DNA of 64,000 nt from Prado023 sp963747335 (GTDB lineage: Bacteria > Actinomycetota > Actinomycetes > S36-B12 > CAIYMF01). The position numbers and the translations under genes were made by a program. Positions 45,599 to 53,610 of this stretch are shown here, in pieces. The number at the start of each line of letters is the position of its first letter. Position 1 is the first letter of the stretch. Below the pieces are notes generated by a model. That model did not search any database. It was not told where the DNA came from and worked only from the letters and a program-made list of their open reading frames with translations. The DNA lies in assembly GCA_963747335.1 (NCBI GenBank), contig CAVVEV010000003.1:658789-722788 (forward strand), given 5' to 3'.

Positions 45599-48517
45599 TC
45601 AGACGAGGGCGGCCAACTCCTCCGGGCGGGGGCAGGAGCACACGAGGTTGCGGTCGCCGTAGGCTCCGTCGATCCGCCCGACCGGCACCCAGTACTTGTC
45701 GGTGCGCAGACCGGGGACCGGGTACACCGCCTGCTCGCGGGTGTAGGGCCGATCCCACTGGCCCACCAGGCTCTCGGCGGTGTGCGGCGCTCCCCGCAGG
45801 ACGCTGTCGGCGACCGCGACCTCCCCGGCCGCCACCGCCTCGATCTCGGCGTGGATCGCGATCATCGCGTCGCAGAAGCGGTCGAGCTCGGCCAGCGACT
45901 CGCTCTCCGTCGGCTCGACCATCAGGGTGCCCGCGACCGGGAAGCTCATGGTCGGTGAGTGGAAGCCGTAGTCGATCAGGCGCTTGGCGACATCGTCGAC
46001 CGTCACGCCCGTGCGCCTCGTGATCTCGCGCAGGTCGAGGATGCACTCGTGGGCGACCAACCCACCGGGGCCGGTGTAGAGCACCGGGAAGCACTCGGTC
46101 AGGCGTGCGGCGATGTAGTTGGCTGACAGGACCGCCACCTGGGTGGCCCGCGTGAGGCCCTCGGCGCCCATCATCCGGATGTACGCCCACGGGATCGGCA
46201 GGATCCCCGCACTGCCCCAGGGGGCGCCGCTGACCGGACCCACGCCGCCGTCGGCGAATCCCCGGCCGACCGGCCCGGCGTCGGCGCGCAGCGGGTGACC
46301 GGGCAGGAACGGGGCCAGGTGGGCCCGAACGCCGACCGGACCCACGCCGGGACCACCGCCCCCGTGGGGGATGCAGAACGTCTTGTGCAGGTTCAGGTGG
46401 GACACGTCGGCACCGAAGCGCCCGGGCTTGGCCAGACCGACCAGGGCGTTGAGGTTCGCCCCATCGACGTAGACCTGTCCGCCCGCGTCGTGGACCATCG
46501 CGCACAGGGTCGCGACCTCAGCCTCGTAGACCCCGTGGGTCGAGGGGTAGGTGATCATCAGCGCCGCGACGCGCCCGGCGTGGGCTGCCAGCGCGGCCGC
46601 GAGGGACTCGACGCTCACGTTGCCCGCGTCGTCACAGGCCACCACCACGACGCGCATGCCCGCCATCACCGCGGACGCCGCATTCGTGCCGTGCGCTGAG
46701 GACGGGATGAGGCAGACGTCGCGCTCGGTGTCGCCCCGGGAGGCATGCCAACCGCGGATCGCCAGCAGGCCGGCGAACTCCCCCTGTGAGCCGGCGTTGG
46801 GCTGGACGCTGACCGCGTCGTACCCGGTCAGCTCCACGAGGAGGGCCTCGAGATCGGTGATGAGCTGCTCGTACCCGAGGGACTGCTCGCGCGGCGCGAA
46901 CGGGTGGATCGAGGCGAAGCCCGGCCAGCTGATCGGCTCCATCTCGGTCGTGGCATTGAGCTTCATCGTGCAGGAGCCCAGCGGGATCATCGACCGGTCC
47001 AGCGCGATGTCGTAGCCGGCAAGGCGGCGCAGGTAGCGCAGCATCTCGGTCTCGCTGCGGTGCTGGTGGAACACGGGGTGCTCGAGGTAGGCCGAGGTCC
47101 GCAGCCACGCCTCCGGGAGCCGGCTCCCGGGGTCCGTGGTCCCCGAGTCGCTGGGTGCCGGCGAGGCCGGACCGCCCGAACTCCCCGCACCGGCCGCGGC
47201 GAAGGCCTCCCGGACCACCGTGAGGTGGGACGCCACAGTCACCTCGTCAGTGCTGATGCCCACATGGTCGGCGTCGACAAGCCGGAGGTTGATGCCCCGG
47301 TCAGCCGCCTGCGCGACGACCTGCCCGGCAAGGCCCGGGACCACGGCGACCACGGTGTCGAAGAAGGTCGGGTGGAGCACCGGCACGCCGTCCTGGGCCA
47401 ATCCGGCGGCCAACGTCGCGGCGTGCCCGTGCACGCGCTCGGCGATCCGACGAAGCCCGTCGGGGCCGTGGTAGGCCCCGTAGAGCCCGGCGATCACGGC
47501 CAGGAGCACCTGGGCGGTGCAGATGTTGCTGGTGGCCCGCTCGCGACGGATGTGCTGCTCACGGGTCTGCAGCGCCAACCGGTAGGCGGGCCTGCCCTCG
47601 GAGTCCACCGACACGCCCACCAGCCGCCCGGGCAGCTGGCGCTCCAGGCCGGGGCGCACGGCCATGACGCCGGCGTGCGGCCCGCCGAAGCCCATGGGCA
47701 CCCCGAACCGCTGGGCGGATCCCACGACGATGTCCGCGCCGCACTCCCCCGGCGGGGTGAGCAGGCACAGGCCCAGGAGGTCCGCAGCGACGACGAGGCC
47801 CGCACCGGCCGCATGCACCTGGTCAGCAAGGGCCGTCAGGAGTGCCGGGTCGCGGACCAGTCCCGTGGAGGTGGGCACCGAGACCAGGACTCCGAAGTAC
47901 CCGCCGCGAGGCAGGCCGGCGGCGACATCCCGGACGTCGAGGACGATCCCGAGTGGGGCCGCCCGGGTGGCGAGCACGGCCAGGGTCTGCGGATGGGTGT
48001 CGGCGTCCACGACGAAGGTCATCGCCGTGCTCCGATCGACGCGATGCAGCAGCGCCATCGCCTCCGCTGCCGCCGTGGGCTCGTCGAGCATGGAGGCGTT
48101 GGCCAGGGGCAGGCCGGTGAGGTCGGCGACCATCGTCTGGAAGTTGAGCAGCGCCTCCAGCCGGCCCTGGGAGATCTCGGGCTGGTAGGGCGTGTACGCG
48201 GTGTACCACCCGGGTGACTCCAGCACGTTGCGCCGGATCACCGCCGGCGTGATGGTGTCGTGGTAGCCCAGGCCGATCATCGAGACAGCCCGGGTGTTCG
48301 CCTCCGCCATCTCCGTCAGCGCCGCAGTGGCCTCGGGCTCGCTGAGCGCCGGTGGCAGGTCCAGGCCCTGGCCCCAGGCGATGGTGGCCGGGACTGCCGC
48401 CCGCGCGAGGGACTCGAGGTCCGCATGACCGATGGCCCGCAGCATCAGCGCCACATCCCGATCGTCGGGACCGATGTGGCGGTCGGCGAACACAACGCGA
48501 TCAGGTGTCATCTGCAC
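45599..48517 (-). CDS. gcvP: glycine dehydrogenase (decarboxylating), P protein of the glycine cleavage system
   Basis: 972 aa from GTG 48517 (M-Q-M-T-P-D-R-V). Both halves of the homodimeric P protein are present. The N-terminal half reads FADRHIGPDDRDVALMLRAIGH and ASMLDEPTAAAEAM; the C-terminal half has the PLP lysine motif SHLNLHKTFCIPHGGGGPGVGPVG and ends DRNLVCSCPRPEEL. It decarboxylates glycine and passes the aminomethyl group to GcvH, encoded 2.6 kb upstream. The start was chosen because TATCGT ends 6 nt before GTG 48517; ATG 48511 in the same frame is the alternative. The frame above 48517 has no support. Confidence 0.95.
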   Translation of the reverse strand: MQMTPDRVVFADRHIGPDDRDVALMLRAIGHADLESLARAAVPATIAWGQGLDLPPALSEPEATAALTEMAEANTRAVSMIGLGYHDTITPAVIRRNVLESPGWYTAYTPYQPEISQGRLEALLNFQTMVADLTGLPLANASMLDEPTAAAEAMALLHRVDRSTAMTFVVDADTHPQTLAVLATRAAPLGIVLDVRDVAAGLPRGGYFGVLVSVPTSTGLVRDPALLTALADQVHAAGAGLVVAADLLGLCLLTPPGECGADIVVGSAQRFGVPMGFGGPHAGVMAVRPGLERQLPGRLVGVSVDSEGRPAYRLALQTREQHIRRERATSNICTAQVLLAVIAGLYGAYHGPDGLRRIAERVHGHAATLAAGLAQDGVPVLHPTFFDTVVAVVPGLAGQVVAQAADRGINLRLVDADHVGISTDEVTVASHLTVVREAFAAAGAGSSGGPASPAPSDSGTTDPGSRLPEAWLRTSAYLEHPVFHQHRSETEMLRYLRRLAGYDIALDRSMIPLGSCTMKLNATTEMEPISWPGFASIHPFAPREQSLGYEQLITDLEALLVELTGYDAVSVQPNAGSQGEFAGLLAIRGWHASRGDTERDVCLIPSSAHGTNAASAVMAGMRVVVVACDDAGNVSVESLAAALAAHAGRVAALMITYPSTHGVYEAEVATLCAMVHDAGGQVYVDGANLNALVGLAKPGRFGADVSHLNLHKTFCIPHGGGGPGVGPVGVRAHLAPFLPGHPLRADAGPVGRGFADGGVGPVSGAPWGSAGILPIPWAYIRMMGAEGLTRATQVAVLSANYIAARLTECFPVLYTGPGGLVAHECILDLREITRRTGVTVDDVAKRLIDYGFHSPTMSFPVAGTLMVEPTESESLAELDRFCDAMIAIHAEIEAVAAGEVAVADSVLRGAPHTAESLVGQWDRPYTREQAVYPVPGLRTDKYWVPVGRIDGAYGDRNLVCSCPRPEELAALV

Positions 48518-48523
48518 GCGCTC

Positions 48524-48529
48524 ACGATA
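48524..48529 (-). promoter_or_regulatory. putative -10 box of gcvP (leaderless)
   Basis: TATCGT on the minus strand, then GAGCGC (6 nt), then GTG 48517. Confidence 0.5.
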
Positions 48530-48566
48530 GTCGCGCACCTGACCGTCGGCAGGCAGGGCGCGTGCG

Positions 48567-49127
48567 TCAGCCGATCTGGCGCTTGCGCCGCCGCTCGGAG
48601 AGCTCATCGTCACTCGCGGAGGTCACGCCGGTGCCACGCTCGGCTGGCAGCGCCGACAGCGTGCCCTCCACCTCGCGCCACACCTTGCCGACGGCGATCC
48701 CGAAGACCCCCTGACCACCGCGCACCAGGTCGATGACCTCGTCCTCGCTGGTGCACTCGTAGACGCTGGCCCCGTCACTCATCAGGGTCAGCTGCGCCAG
48801 ATCGTCCACGCCACGTGCACGGAGGTGGGTCACGGCGGTACGGATGTTCTGCAGCGAGACCCCGGTGTCGAGAAGGCGCTTGACGACCTTGAGGACGAGG
48901 ATGTCCCGGAAGCTGTAGAGCCGCTGCGTCCCCGACCCAGTCGCGGGCCGGATCGACGGCTCCACCAGCCCGGTCCGGGCCCAGTAGTCCAGTTGTCGGT
49001 AGGTGATCTCCGCAGCGGCGCACGCCACCGGGCCGCGGTACCCGACGCCTTCGGGCAGCGTCGTCTCGGGAACGTCGAACAGGGCGCCCTGCACCTCGTG
49101 CTGCTGTCCCGTGCCCTCAGGTGACAT
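48567..49127 (-). CDS. MerR-family transcriptional regulator (Rv1830-like)
   Basis: 186 aa. Winged-helix/MerR DNA-binding part: CAAAEITYRQLDYWARTGLVEPSIRPATGSGTQRLYSFRDILVLKVVKRLLDTGVSLQNIRTAVTHLRARG. The C-terminal part (VYECTSEDEVIDLVRGGQGVFGIAVGKVWREVEGTLSALP) has no MerR metal site. The position between gcvP and the DUF151 nuclease matches the mycobacterial order. The target genes are unknown. ATG 49127 has CGGAGG upstream. gcvP begins 50 bp further on, with its own promoter. Confidence 0.88.
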   Translation of the reverse strand: MSPEGTGQQHEVQGALFDVPETTLPEGVGYRGPVACAAAEITYRQLDYWARTGLVEPSIRPATGSGTQRLYSFRDILVLKVVKRLLDTGVSLQNIRTAVTHLRARGVDDLAQLTLMSDGASVYECTSEDEVIDLVRGGQGVFGIAVGKVWREVEGTLSALPAERGTGVTSASDDELSERRRKRQIG

Positions 49128-49291
49128 CTGCGCCTGGCCTCCGGTCGATGGGGCGTCTTGCGTCGGCGTAGTTACACCGGCGGGATTCCTGACCCGAAAC
49201 TAGGGCCCGGCGCACCGCACGTCAACGCCATGCACTCCGACACGCCGGAGAAAAGTCTCACCCTCCACTTGAGGGTTACAGTCGGCCGGTC

Positions 49292-49762
49292 CTACTGGAA
49301 GTCCTGGGGGGTGACAGTGTCGAGGAACTCGCGGAACTGTTCCACCTCGTCGACCTCCTCGTCGGGGTCCGGCGCCACACCGGCCTCGTCCAGGACCTCA
49401 TCGGCGAGCAGGATCGGCACCCCCGCGCGCAGGGCGAGGGCGATCGCGTCCGACGGCCGGGCGTCGACGCTCTGGGCCTCGAAGACGAGCTCGGCGAAGA
49501 ACACCCCCTCCTCGAGCCGCGTGATGCGCACCGACTGCAGCGGGGTACCGAGCTGGAGCAACGTGGCGACGAACAGGTCATGCGTCAATGGCCTGGGAGC
49601 AGCCACCCCCTGCTGGGCCATGGCGATCGCCGCAGCCTCGTTCGGCCCGATCCAGATCGGGAGCAGCGCTCCCCCGGCGACTGGTCGCACCAGCACGATC
49701 GGCGCGTTGGAGGGCATCTCGACGCGCACGCCCACGACTTCCACTGCCTGGTAGCCATCCAC
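49292..49762 (-). CDS. bifunctional nuclease family protein (DUF151)
   Basis: 156 aa from GTG 49762. VDGYQAVEVVGVRVEMPSNAPIVLVRP, LPIWIGPNEAAAIAMAQQGVAAPRPLTHDLFVATLLQLG, VRITRLEEGVFFAELVFEA and DARPSDAIALALRAGVPILLADEVLDEAG are the DUF151 blocks. The C-terminus is acidic (PDEEVDEVEQFREFLD). Plant and bacterial relatives have nuclease activity; the role in actinobacteria is not settled. TACTCT lies 6 nt before the GTG, a leaderless signature, so I reject the upstream ATG at 49798. Confidence 0.9.
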   Translation of the reverse strand: MDGYQAVEVVGVRVEMPSNAPIVLVRPVAGGALLPIWIGPNEAAAIAMAQQGVAAPRPLTHDLFVATLLQLGTPLQSVRITRLEEGVFFAELVFEAQSVDARPSDAIALALRAGVPILLADEVLDEAGVAPDPDEEVDEVEQFREFLDTVTPQDFQ

Positions 49763-49768
49763 GTGGCC

Positions 49769-49774
49769 AGAGTA
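49769..49774 (-). promoter_or_regulatory. putative -10 box of DUF151 gene (leaderless)
   Basis: TACTCT on the minus strand, then GGCCAC (6 nt), then GTG 49762. Confidence 0.55.
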
Positions 49775-49801
49775 GCCCCGCTCGGCGGGGGCCACCATCG
49801 G

Positions 49802-50539
49802 TCAGCGACCGAGGGTCCTGGGCAGTCCGGCCTTGACCAGGGCAACATGGAGCTGGATGGCCAGGGTGGCGATGGCGCGCGCCGCCTCCTCGGCCTTGGC
49901 GGCGCTGTCCTGGTGCCGGCCGTGCGCCATGGGCTTGACGACCTGTTCCACGAGGGCGAGCTCACGATCGGCGGCAAGCCGGAACGGACGGAGGTGGCGC
50001 GGTCCGTAGCCGAAGTGGGCCATCTCCGCGCAGATCCGGGCGACCTGGAGGGCGGCCGCGTCGTAGAACGATGTGCCGGGAGCCTGGGCGACCAGGCCGA
50101 AGGACTCGAGCTCGCGGAGAACCTCGTTGGTGATACCGGACTCCTCGAGCAGCTCCTTGCGCGACAGGCGCAGCTCCTGGCTCTCGGCCGCGAGGTCCTC
50201 TGCCGAGGGATAGGCGTCGGTGGCCACCAGTGCCCGAGGTGCGGTGTCCGTCGCGCTCAGGGGGGCTGGTTGCAGCCCGCGGTCGATCGCATCGAGATGC
50301 TCACGGATGACCTTCAGCGGCAGGTAGTGGTCGCGCTGCATCCGCAGCACGTAGCGCAGGCGCTCGGCGTCGGCGCGGGTGAACTTCCGGTACCCCGACG
50401 GGGTGCGCTGCGGCTCGACGAGGTCCTCGGACTCCAGGTAGCGGATCTTCGAGATGCTGATGTCCGGGAAGTCCGAGCGCAGCAGGTGCAGGACCTCCCC
50501 GATGCTGAGCAGCCCATCGGATGCAGCTGCCGTGCTCAC
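49802..50539 (-). CDS. FtsR/Rv1828-type MerR regulator
   Basis: 245 aa from GTG 50539, which overlaps the FHA stop as GTGA. The MerR DNA-binding domain is clear: LLSIGEVLHLLRSDFPDISISKIRYLESEDLVEPQRTPSGYRKFTRADAERLRYVLRMQRDHYLPLKVIREHLD. A second winged-helix-like part (ELRLSRKELLEESGITNEVLRELESFGLV...YDAAALQVARICAEM) follows. The Corynebacterium homologue FtsR activates ftsZ; the same role here is inferred. Coupling to the FHA gene suggests joint control. Confidence 0.88.
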   Translation of the reverse strand: MSTAAASDGLLSIGEVLHLLRSDFPDISISKIRYLESEDLVEPQRTPSGYRKFTRADAERLRYVLRMQRDHYLPLKVIREHLDAIDRGLQPAPLSATDTAPRALVATDAYPSAEDLAAESQELRLSRKELLEESGITNEVLRELESFGLVAQAPGTSFYDAAALQVARICAEMAHFGYGPRHLRPFRLAADRELALVEQVVKPMAHGRHQDSAAKAEEAARAIATLAIQLHVALVKAGLPRTLGR

Positions 50540-51030
50540 GGTTGGCCACCCCCCACGAGGAACACGAACCGGTACTTGCCGATCTGGACCTCGTCGCCGC
50601 CGGCCAGCGGCGTCACATCGATCCGTTCCCGATTGACGTAGGTGCCGTTCAGGCTTCCGACGTCGCGGCACTGCCACCCCTGGGCCTCACGGATGAACTC
50701 GGCATGCCTGCGGGAGACGGTGACGTCATCGAGGACGAGGTCGGCATCATCCGAACGGCCCACCGTGACCAGGTCGGCGTCGAGGACGAACGAGGTCCCC
50801 TCACTGGGGCCCCGCCGCACGATCAGCATCGCCGTCCCGGCGGCGACGGACCCCACGCTGCCGGCTCCGACCGCCCCCAGCGGGCCGGTCGCCGAGACCG
50901 GGACGTCGAGGTTCCCGGTCGACTGGACCTCGTCCTCGGCGCTCAGGTCCACCAGTGGCGCCCCACAGTTGCTGCAGAAGCGTGCGAGATCGGCCATCTC
51001 CTGACCGCACCGCTGGCATGAGCGCCCCAC
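50536..51030 (-). CDS. FHA-domain protein with N-terminal zinc ribbon (GarA/OdhI position)
   Basis: 164 aa. The N-terminus has two Cys pairs (CQRCGQEMADLARFCSNCG), a zinc-ribbon motif, then a flexible linker, then the FHA domain: GTSFVLDADLVTVGRSDDADLVLDDVTVSRRHAEFIREAQGWQCRDVGSLNGTYVNRERI. FHA binds phosphothreonine. In mycobacteria and corynebacteria the same locus encodes GarA/OdhI, whose N-terminal ETTS phospho-site switches binding to 2-oxoglutarate dehydrogenase; I do not see that site here. GTG 51030 follows GACGGAGAC. Confidence 0.85.
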   Translation of the reverse strand: MGRSCQRCGQEMADLARFCSNCGAPLVDLSAEDEVQSTGNLDVPVSATGPLGAVGAGSVGSVAAGTAMLIVRRGPSEGTSFVLDADLVTVGRSDDADLVLDDVTVSRRHAEFIREAQGWQCRDVGSLNGTYVNRERIDVTPLAGGDEVQIGKYRFVFLVGGGQP

Positions 51031-51138
51031 GTCGTCTCCGTCCTGGCCAGGGTCCCCACCGGGAACCTCTACCTGAGGTCTAGGTTCACCTCGGGGGCCA
51101 AACCTATCCGACGCGGTGAGGTGCCGGTCAACCCCCCG

Positions 51139-51528
51139 TCAGGACAGGCTGTCGGCGTACTGGGCCGCCGTGAGCAATGACGACCACGCGGAATCGGCAT
51201 CCTCGGGGGTCGCACACTCGACATCGACCATCCAGCCCTCTCCGTAGGGCTCCGCGTTGACCATCTCCGGGGCGTCCTCGAGGGCGAGGTTGACCTCGAT
51301 GACCGTCCCATCGAGCGGGGCGTAGAGGTCGCTGACCGACTTCGTCGACTCCACCTCGCCACACGGCTGCCCCGCGGCCAGCGAGCTGCCCACCGCAGGC
51401 AGCGCGACGAACACGACGTCGCCGAGCGCCTCGGCCGCGAACGAGGTGATCCCGAAGCGCAGGACGGTCGGGGTCTCCCGACGGACCCACTCGTGCTCCG
51501 GGGTGTAGCGCAGGTCATCGGGGTACAT
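51139..51528 (-). CDS. gcvH: glycine cleavage system H protein
   Basis: 129 aa. RYTPEHEWVRRE, the lipoyl-lysine motif VESTKSVSDLYAPLDGTVIEVN and NAEPYGEGWMVDVE. It carries the lipoyl arm between the P, T and L proteins. ATG 51528 is preceded by GGAGGACCC. The P protein is in this window; T and L genes are not. Confidence 0.96.
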   Translation of the reverse strand: MYPDDLRYTPEHEWVRRETPTVLRFGITSFAAEALGDVVFVALPAVGSSLAAGQPCGEVESTKSVSDLYAPLDGTVIEVNLALEDAPEMVNAEPYGEGWMVDVECATPEDADSAWSSLLTAAQYADSLS

Positions 51529-51588
51529 GGGTCCTCCATCGGGCTGTGATCGGGCACGGTCCTTGCCGGTCAGCGAACCTTCGGGCGC

Positions 51589-52377
51589 TCAGCCCCGGTC
51601 CACCGGTTCAGCGTACTCGGGGGTTGTCAGCGGGACCGTCGAGGTGATCTCGATCGTCTCGCGCCGCTCCATGTCGAACAGGGCTCCGGCGGTCCGCACG
51701 GAGTCCGCGACCCCTCCGGGGATCTCCATCGCCGTTGCCAGGGTCTCGGGATCCCCGATCGCCAGGATCGTGTAGGGCGAGGGCCGCAGGTCGCCGGAGA
51801 CCAGGATCGCCGGGGTGTCGGTGTCCGGGGGGGTGCCGAACCAGGTGCTGACGACCACCCTGCGCTCAGCAACCTCGATGCTCTCCGCGCCCGCATCGCG
51901 CAGCTCCTGCACCGTGTCGAGGATCGCCGCAGCGTCGACGCCTCCCTCGGGGTCGCGGATCACGATCCGAACACCTGGGCCGCGCACGTTGGTGGTCCCG
52001 GCGAGCACCTCGAGGGACTCCTGTCGGTTGCGGGCCTGCTCGAGCGCCGCGGCGTTGCTCCCCGAGGTCAGGGAGGCAACCTCGGCGGCCAGCCGCCGCT
52101 TCTCCTGCTCGAGCCGATCGTTCTCGGCGTCGAGGCTGTCGAGGATCGCCACGAGCTCGTCGGGCCGCGCGTTGGCCAGCGCCTCATCGCTGTCCTGGGC
52201 GATGGCCCCGGCGACGAGCATCCAGCCCAGGACGGCGAACAGGGCCCCGCCGATGAGGCTCGCCGGCCCACTCCATCGCCACAGGGAGCTCTGGTGGTAG
52301 TCCTGATGCTCCGGATCATCCGCAACGGAGGAATCTGGACCCACCGCGTCGAACGTGTCCTCGCCCTGCATGCTCAT
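51589..52377 (-). CDS. DUF881-domain membrane protein
   Basis: 262 aa from ATG 52377. One N-terminal membrane helix (SLIGGALFAVLGWMLVAGAIA), then a coiled coil (ELVAILDSLDAENDRLEQEKRRLAAEVASL) and the DUF881 domain (GPGVRIVIRDPEGG...ILDTVQELRDAGAESIEVAERRVVVSTWFG). Function unknown; DUF881 genes flank the small basic protein in many Gram-positives and sit near division or envelope genes. ATG overlaps the small-basic-protein stop as ATGA. Confidence 0.9.
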   Translation of the reverse strand: MSMQGEDTFDAVGPDSSVADDPEHQDYHQSSLWRWSGPASLIGGALFAVLGWMLVAGAIAQDSDEALANARPDELVAILDSLDAENDRLEQEKRRLAAEVASLTSGSNAAALEQARNRQESLEVLAGTTNVRGPGVRIVIRDPEGGVDAAAILDTVQELRDAGAESIEVAERRVVVSTWFGTPPDTDTPAILVSGDLRPSPYTILAIGDPETLATAMEIPGGVADSVRTAGALFDMERRETIEITSTVPLTTPEYAEPVDRG

Positions 52378-52706
52378 GCCTTGAGGATGTGACGGCGGAT
52401 CGCGGCAGCGTTGGCGAAGATGCGCATCGTCAGCACGACCACGACCCCGGTGGACATCTGGCTGCCGACCCCGAGCAGGTCCCCGATCCACACGATGAAC
52501 GCGGCGACCAGCACGTTGCTGAGGAAGGAGATCACGAACACGCGGTCGCGGAAGACCCCATCGAGCAGCGCCCGGGTGGCACCCACCACCGCGTCGAGGG
52601 CGGCGATGACAGCGATCGGGAGGTACGGCTCGAGCCAGATCGGCACGGTGGGCTCCAGGATGAGCCCGGCCAGCACACCGACGACGAGTCCGATGAGTGC
52701 GATCAT
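52374..52706 (-). CDS. small basic membrane protein (DUF1290, Sbp)
   Basis: 110 aa, three hydrophobic helices (MIALIGLVVGVLAGLILEP; LPIAVIAALDAVVGATRALLDGVF; VISFLSNVLVAAFIVWIGDLLG) and a basic end, MRIFANAAAIRRHILKA. It is the Sbp family, sandwiched between two DUF881 genes here as in Firmicutes and mycobacteria. Function unknown. Confidence 0.92.
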   Translation of the reverse strand: MIALIGLVVGVLAGLILEPTVPIWLEPYLPIAVIAALDAVVGATRALLDGVFRDRVFVISFLSNVLVAAFIVWIGDLLGVGSQMSTGVVVVLTMRIFANAAAIRRHILKA

Positions 52707-52737
52707 CCGCTCTCCCCCTCACCTACGAGTGGACGCA

Positions 52738-53610
52738 TCAGTCCGTCGGCCCCTCGGGCCGGACGACCTCCGCCTCCGACGGGAGCGGGGACGTCGCGGA
52801 CCGCAGACTGAGCCTGTCCACGGACGACGTCTCCAAGCCTATGCCGAACTGCTCGGACACAGTGACCAGCTCCTGTGCGTCCGGGGTCCCCTGGAAGAGC
52901 TCGGCAAGGTCAGGTGGGCCGATGGCCTCGACGACGTAGGGCGGCTTCAGTGGCCGGTAGTTGACCAGGATCGCCCCGGCCGCTGACCGGATCGCGGACT
53001 GGGCCGTCAACCGCTGGCCGTTGACGGCGACAGCCTCGGCTCCCACCGACCACAGCCCGTTCACCGCCCGCTGGATGTCGCTGTCGATCACCCGCTCGAT
53101 GTCAGATGCCTCCTCGCCCTCCCTGACAGGGGGATCGGTGAGCGTGACAGCCGCACCCGGCCCCTCGACGGGCGCGTAGCCCGTGACCAGCTCGAGGGCC
53201 TGGATCTGCGTGGCGAGGCGTGCGCCCTCCAGAGTCTCCCGCAGGTTCCCCTCGCGGGCTGCGGTGAGCTCCTGACGTCCGGTGGCGACCTCGTCGATCA
53301 GGGTCTCATTCCGCGCGTCGGCCGCCGCGATCCGCTCGGCCAGGGCCCGCCGCTGCTCGTTGACCGCGGGGTCGTTGAGGACCCGCGCGGAGATGCCCAG
53401 GGCCAGGACGAATCCCGCGAGTCCCAGCGCCATGGCGGCCACCAGCACCCGCTGGCGCCGGGAGCCCGTCGGTTGCTGGGCGGGGACGCCGACGTAGTCG
53501 CTGGCCACAGCGGCACTGGTGATCTGGTCGATCAGGTTCAGCCGCTCCCGGGCCTGTGGTCCTCGCCGGTCGGCCCCCGGACGAGGAGCCCCTGTTGTCG
53601 AGGTCGGCAT
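52738..53610 (-). CDS. DUF881-domain membrane protein (second copy)
   Basis: 290 aa from ATG 53610. Single membrane helix (VLVAAMALGLAGFVLALGISARV), coiled coil (NEQRRALAERIAAADARNETLIDEV), then DUF881 (VTGYAPVEGPGAAVTLTDPPV...LWSVGAEAVAVNGQRLTAQSAIRSAAGAILVNY, and YVVEAIGPPDLAELFQGT). It differs from the other copy in having a 45-residue cytoplasmic start. TGATG links it to the preceding mannose-1-phosphate gene, so pgsA2 to this gene is probably one operon. Confidence 0.9.
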   Translation of the reverse strand: MPTSTTGAPRPGADRRGPQARERLNLIDQITSAAVASDYVGVPAQQPTGSRRQRVLVAAMALGLAGFVLALGISARVLNDPAVNEQRRALAERIAAADARNETLIDEVATGRQELTAAREGNLRETLEGARLATQIQALELVTGYAPVEGPGAAVTLTDPPVREGEEASDIERVIDSDIQRAVNGLWSVGAEAVAVNGQRLTAQSAIRSAAGAILVNYRPLKPPYVVEAIGPPDLAELFQGTPDAQELVTVSEQFGIGLETSSVDRLSLRSATSPLPSEAEVVRPEGPTD

